Source: Methylobacterium sp. (lineage in GTDB: Bacteria > Pseudomonadota > Alphaproteobacteria > Rhizobiales > Beijerinckiaceae). Taken from it: a DNA stretch of 6,773 nucleotides. This document shows, piece by piece, positions 4,376 to 6,773 of the stretch; the first letter of the stretch is position 1, and each line of letters starts with the position of its first letter. The stretch spans positions 1 to 6,773 of the forward strand of contig JAJKJG010000242.1 of assembly GCA_021154065.1 (NCBI GenBank), written 5' to 3'. Position numbers and translations under genes: made by a program. Under the pieces are notes generated by a model, which saw only the letters and a program-made list of their open reading frames with translations, ran no database searches and was not told where the DNA came from.

Positions 4376-5515
4376 ATGAGCGACCGGTCGCCCTGGATGA
4401 ACGAGGAGCTGCGCATCTTCCGCCGCAGCGTGCGCCGCTTCGTCGAGACCGAGCTTGCGCCGCACGAGCCGCGCTGGCGGGCGCAGCACCGCCCCGATGC
4501 CGAGGCCTGGGCCGCGGCCGGGCGGGCCGGCATGCTCTTGCCCGGCGTCCCGGAGGAATATGGCGGCGGCGGCACCTTGGCGCACGAGATCGTCGTCTGC
4601 GAGGAGCTTGCCCGGGCGGGCGTGCATTTCGGCAGCGGCATCCAGTGCATCGTCGCGCGCTACATCCTGGCTTACGGCACCGAGGCGCAGAAGCAGCGCT
4701 GGCTCCGGCGGATGGCTTCGGGCGAGCTCGTCGGCGCGATCGCGATGAGCGAGCCCGGCGCCGGCTCGGACCTCACCGCCATCGCGACAACCGCCCGCCG
4801 CGACGGCGACACCTACGTCGTCAACGGCTCCAAGACCTTCATCAGCAATGGCTGGCACGCCGGCCTCGTCTGCCTCGCGGTCAAGACCGACACCGCGGTT
4901 GCACCGATGAAGGGCCTGTCGCTTCTCGTCGTCGAGGCGAAGGACCTTGCCGGCTACACGGTCGGGCGCTCGCTCGAGAAGATCGGCATGCACGCGCAGG
5001 ACACCTGCGAGCTGTTCTTCGACGACGTCCGCGTGCCGGCCGCAAACCTCATCGGCCCGGCCGAGGGCCGGGGCTTCTTCCAGATGATGGAGCAGCTGCC
5101 CTACGAGCGCCTGACGATCGGCGCCGGCGCCGTCGCCGCGGCCGAGCGCGCGGTCGCGATCACGGCCGACTACGTCAAGGAGCGCATGGCCGGCGGGCGC
5201 GCGCTGATCGAGTTCCAGAACACGCGCTTCAAGCTCGCCGAATGCAAGACCGAGGCGCGGATCGGCCGGGTCTTCCTCGACCACTGCATCGAGCGCTTCC
5301 TCGACGGCTCGCTCGACGAGGTCGCGAGCGCGATGGCGAAGTATTGGCTCACCGAGACGCAGTGCCGGATCATCGACGAATGCGTCCAGCTGCACGGCGG
5401 CTACGGCTACATGACCGAATATCCGATCGCCCGCATGTGGGCGGACAGCCGGGTGCAGCGCATCTACGCCGGCACGAACGAGATCATGAAGGAGATGATC
5501 GCATGCTCGCTCTGA
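4376..5515 (+). CDS. Acyl-CoA dehydrogenase, long-chain (LCAD-like) type
   Basis: A complete 379-residue flavoprotein of the usual length for the family, which introduces an alpha,beta double bond into acyl thioesters using FAD. Visible motifs: MSEPGAGSDL (124-133, FAD/substrate loop), KTFISNGWHAGL (153-164), and QLHGGYGYMTEYPIARMW (338-355) with RIYAGTNEIMKEMI (362-375). The catalytic base is probably Glu244 in QLPYERL, the position used by long-chain and isovaleryl-type enzymes; the alternative Glu of the medium-chain type is replaced by Ala365 in YAGT, which agrees. The usual R-x-x-F-G motif reads RMAGG (270-274), a small departure. The start at 4376 is chosen for GGAG at 7 bases spacing; an in-frame ATG at 4289 adds 29 residues that do not look conserved. 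The stop overlaps the NRPS start by 13 bases, so the two are almost certainly co-translated. In this setting the substrate may be a carrier-bound acyl or aminoacyl group rather than a beta-oxidation intermediate; that part is inference. Confidence 0.93.
   Translation: MSDRSPWMNEELRIFRRSVRRFVETELAPHEPRWRAQHRPDAEAWAAAGRAGMLLPGVPEEYGGGGTLAHEIVVCEELARAGVHFGSGIQCIVARYILAYGTEAQKQRWLRRMASGELVGAIAMSEPGAGSDLTAIATTARRDGDTYVVNGSKTFISNGWHAGLVCLAVKTDTAVAPMKGLSLLVVEAKDLAGYTVGRSLEKIGMHAQDTCELFFDDVRVPAANLIGPAEGRGFFQMMEQLPYERLTIGAGAVAAAERAVAITADYVKERMAGGRALIEFQNTRFKLAECKTEARIGRVFLDHCIERFLDGSLDEVASAMAKYWLTETQCRIIDECVQLHGGYGYMTEYPIARMWADSRVQRIYAGTNEIMKEMIACSL
5489..5494 (+). promoter_or_regulatory. Ribosome binding site of the NRPS gene, inside the dehydrogenase gene
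   Basis: AAGGAG lies 8 bases before the ATG at 5503, within the last codons of the acyl-CoA dehydrogenase gene. With the 13-base gene overlap it indicates translational coupling. Confidence 0.75.
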
Positions 5516-6773
5516 CGCCGAATCGCGCCGGGCTCGGCGAAGCCGATCGCGAGCGCCTGCTCTATCGGTGGAACGCGACCGGCGCCCCGGTCCCCGGCCT
5601 TTGCGTCCACGAGCTGTTCGAGCGCCAGGCCGCCGCCTCGCCCGAGGCGGTCGCGGTGGTGCACGAGGATCGGCGGCTCAGCTATCGCGAGCTCGACCGG
5701 CGCGCGAACCAGGTCGCGCATCATCTGCGCCGGCTGGGCGTCGGCCGCGAGACGCTCGTCGGCGTCTGCATGGAGCGCGTGCCGGAGCTCGTCGTCGCGC
5801 TGCTCGCGGTCTGGAAGGCCGGCGGCGCCTATGTTCCGCTCGACCCGGCCTATCCGCCGGAGCGGCTCGCCTTCATGGTCGGCGACGCCGGCGCGCGCGT
5901 GCTGATGACGCAGGAGAAGCTGCGGGCGCTGTTCCCGGCCGCCGGCGACAGCCTCGTCTGTCTCGATACCGATTGGCCGGCGATCGCGAAAGAGAGCGCC
6001 AAGCCCCCCGCCGCCGGGGCGCTGCCGTCGAACCTCGCCTATGTGATGTACACCTCGGGCTCGACCGGCCAGCCGAAGGGCGCGATGATCCTGCACAGCG
6101 GGCTCGTCAACTACCTCACCTGGGCGATCGAAGCCTACGGGGTCGCGGCCGGCGGCTCGGTGCCGGTGCACTCCTCGATCTCGTTCGATCTCACCGTCAC
6201 GAGCCTGTACCCGGCGTTGCTTGCCGGCGGGCAGGTCGAGCTCCTGGCCGAGGATGCCGGCGCCCAGAACCTGATCGCGGCGTTGCGGCGGGCGAAAAAC
6301 CGCACCCTCGTCAAGATCACGCCGGCCCATCTCGAGCTTCTCGGCCGGACCTTCGCGGCCGACGAGGTCGTCTGCATGACCCGGTGCTTCGTCATCGGCG
6401 GCGAGAACCTGCGCGCCGAGAATCTCACGCTGTGGCGGAACTTCGCCCCGGCGACGCGGCTCATCAACGAGTACGGCCCGACCGAGACGGTGGTCGGCTG
6501 CTGCGTCCACGAGGTCGGGCCGGACGACCCGCAAGACGGCTCGATCCCGATCGGGCGGCCGATCGCCAACACGCAGCTCTATGTGCTTGGCCCCGATCTC
6601 GAGCTGGTGCCGCGCGGCGCGGTCGGCGAGCTCTACATCGGCGGCGCCGGCGTCGCGCGCGGCTACCTCAACCGGCCGGAGCTGACCAAGGAGAGGTTCG
6701 TGCCCGACCAGTTCTTCGGCGGTCCCGACGCGCGCATGTACAAGACCGGCGACCTCGCCCGCTACCGCCCCGA
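5503..6773 (+). CDS. Non-ribosomal peptide synthetase, N-terminal adenylation domain, predicted Asn-specific (cut at right edge)
   Basis: The 423 visible codons begin with a short condensation-adenylation-type linker (LGEADRERLLYRWNATG, 11-27) and go straight into an adenylation domain, so no condensation domain precedes it in this protein. Core motifs in order: A1 LSYREL (59-64), A2 around WKAGGAYVPLDPAYPPERL (104-122), A3 YTSGSTGQPKG (183-193), A4 ISFDLTVTSL (226-235), A5 NEYGPTE (322-328), A6 GELYIGGAGVARGYL (375-389) and A7 YKTGDLARY (413-421). The window ends before A8, so A10 and any carrier or later domains are not seen. Aligned by eye with GrsA, the specificity residues are Asp229, Leu230, Thr233, Lys271, Val297, Gly299, Glu323, Val331 and Gly332: DLTKVGEVG. 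The classical Asn code is DLTKLGEVGK and the Asp code DLTKVGHIGK; Glu323 and Val331 favour Asn. The role is to activate Asn as aminoacyl-AMP and load it on a carrier domain, probably as the initiating residue. It is coupled to the acyl-CoA dehydrogenase gene. Confidence 0.95.
   Translation, partial: MLALTPNRAGLGEADRERLLYRWNATGAPVPGLCVHELFERQAAASPEAVAVVHEDRRLSYRELDRRANQVAHHLRRLGVGRETLVGVCMERVPELVVALLAVWKAGGAYVPLDPAYPPERLAFMVGDAGARVLMTQEKLRALFPAAGDSLVCLDTDWPAIAKESAKPPAAGALPSNLAYVMYTSGSTGQPKGAMILHSGLVNYLTWAIEAYGVAAGGSVPVHSSISFDLTVTSLYPALLAGGQVELLAEDAGAQNLIAALRRAKNRTLVKITPAHLELLGRTFAADEVVCMTRCFVIGGENLRAENLTLWRNFAPATRLINEYGPTETVVGCCVHEVGPDDPQDGSIPIGRPIANTQLYVLGPDLELVPRGAVGELYIGGAGVARGYLNRPELTKERFVPDQFFGGPDARMYKTGDLARYRP

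Noticed and set aside
4138..4650. Extending the small membrane-protein gene upstream along its open frame
   Set aside because: The added part is antisense to the dehydrogenase start region and is not protein-like; the purine-rich ribosome binding site points to 4110.
4127..5395. A 422-codon minus-strand open frame opposite the acyl-CoA dehydrogenase gene
   Set aside because: The plus strand carries a complete dehydrogenase with all motifs; the antisense product is compositionally biased and unrecognisable.
6206..6502. Aspartate specificity of the adenylation domain
   Set aside because: Val297 agrees with the Asp code, but Glu323 and Val331 match the Asn code, where Asp would have His and Ile; Asn is the better, though not certain, reading.
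5464..6534. A 356-codon open frame on the minus strand opposite the NRPS gene
   Set aside because: It mirrors the adenylation-domain coding sequence in GC-rich DNA, has a His/Arg/Asp/Gly-rich composition with no family motif, and no ribosome binding site.
4376..6773. A pyrrole-carboxylate pathway (proline adenylation plus prolyl-carrier dehydrogenase)
   Set aside because: The adenylation code reads as Asn, not Pro, and the dehydrogenase has LCAD-like features; gene order alone is not enough.

Overview
The window is GC-rich DNA with strong G/C preference at third codon positions. It looks like an alphaproteobacterium, probably of the rhizobial/methylotroph group (Hyphomicrobiales). That placement is an impression from codon use and from the type of hypothetical proteins present. 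It carries the left edge of a non-ribosomal peptide (NRPS) gene cluster next to cell-wall genes. No RNA gene, CRISPR array or insertion sequence was seen.

Left part (1-1718, all on the minus strand). Read from right to left: an unrecognised 82-residue protein with a very good ribosome binding site; a membrane-anchored or secreted GH108-type muramidase starting at TTG; and a VanW-family protein that runs off the left edge. The last two point to peptidoglycan.

Middle part (1719-4110). A short divergent intergenic region holds a strong 28-base hairpin and leads into an Sfp-type phosphopantetheinyl transferase on the plus strand. It converges on a minus-strand pair: a small single-pass membrane protein of unknown function, then an alpha/beta hydrolase carrying every signature residue of fluoroacetate dehalogenase. 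Between the two converging 3' ends lies the last ~46 codons of an AMP-forming acyl/aryl ligase with no body attached, a gene remnant. The hydrolase's ribosome binding site is buried in a long inverted repeat.

Right part (4111-6773, plus strand). After a 265-base divergent intergenic region come a long-chain-type acyl-CoA dehydrogenase and, overlapping its stop by 13 bases, an NRPS gene that opens directly with an adenylation domain and is cut by the window edge after motif A7. The readable specificity positions spell D-L-T-K-V-G-E-V-G, one step from the classical asparagine code.

How they fit together: the transferase would add the phosphopantetheine arm to the NRPS carrier domains, the adenylation domain would load Asn as first residue, and the coupled dehydrogenase is a candidate for desaturating a carrier- or CoA-bound intermediate. 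The ligase remnant suggests the locus once had another stand-alone activating enzyme. The product cannot be named from this window.
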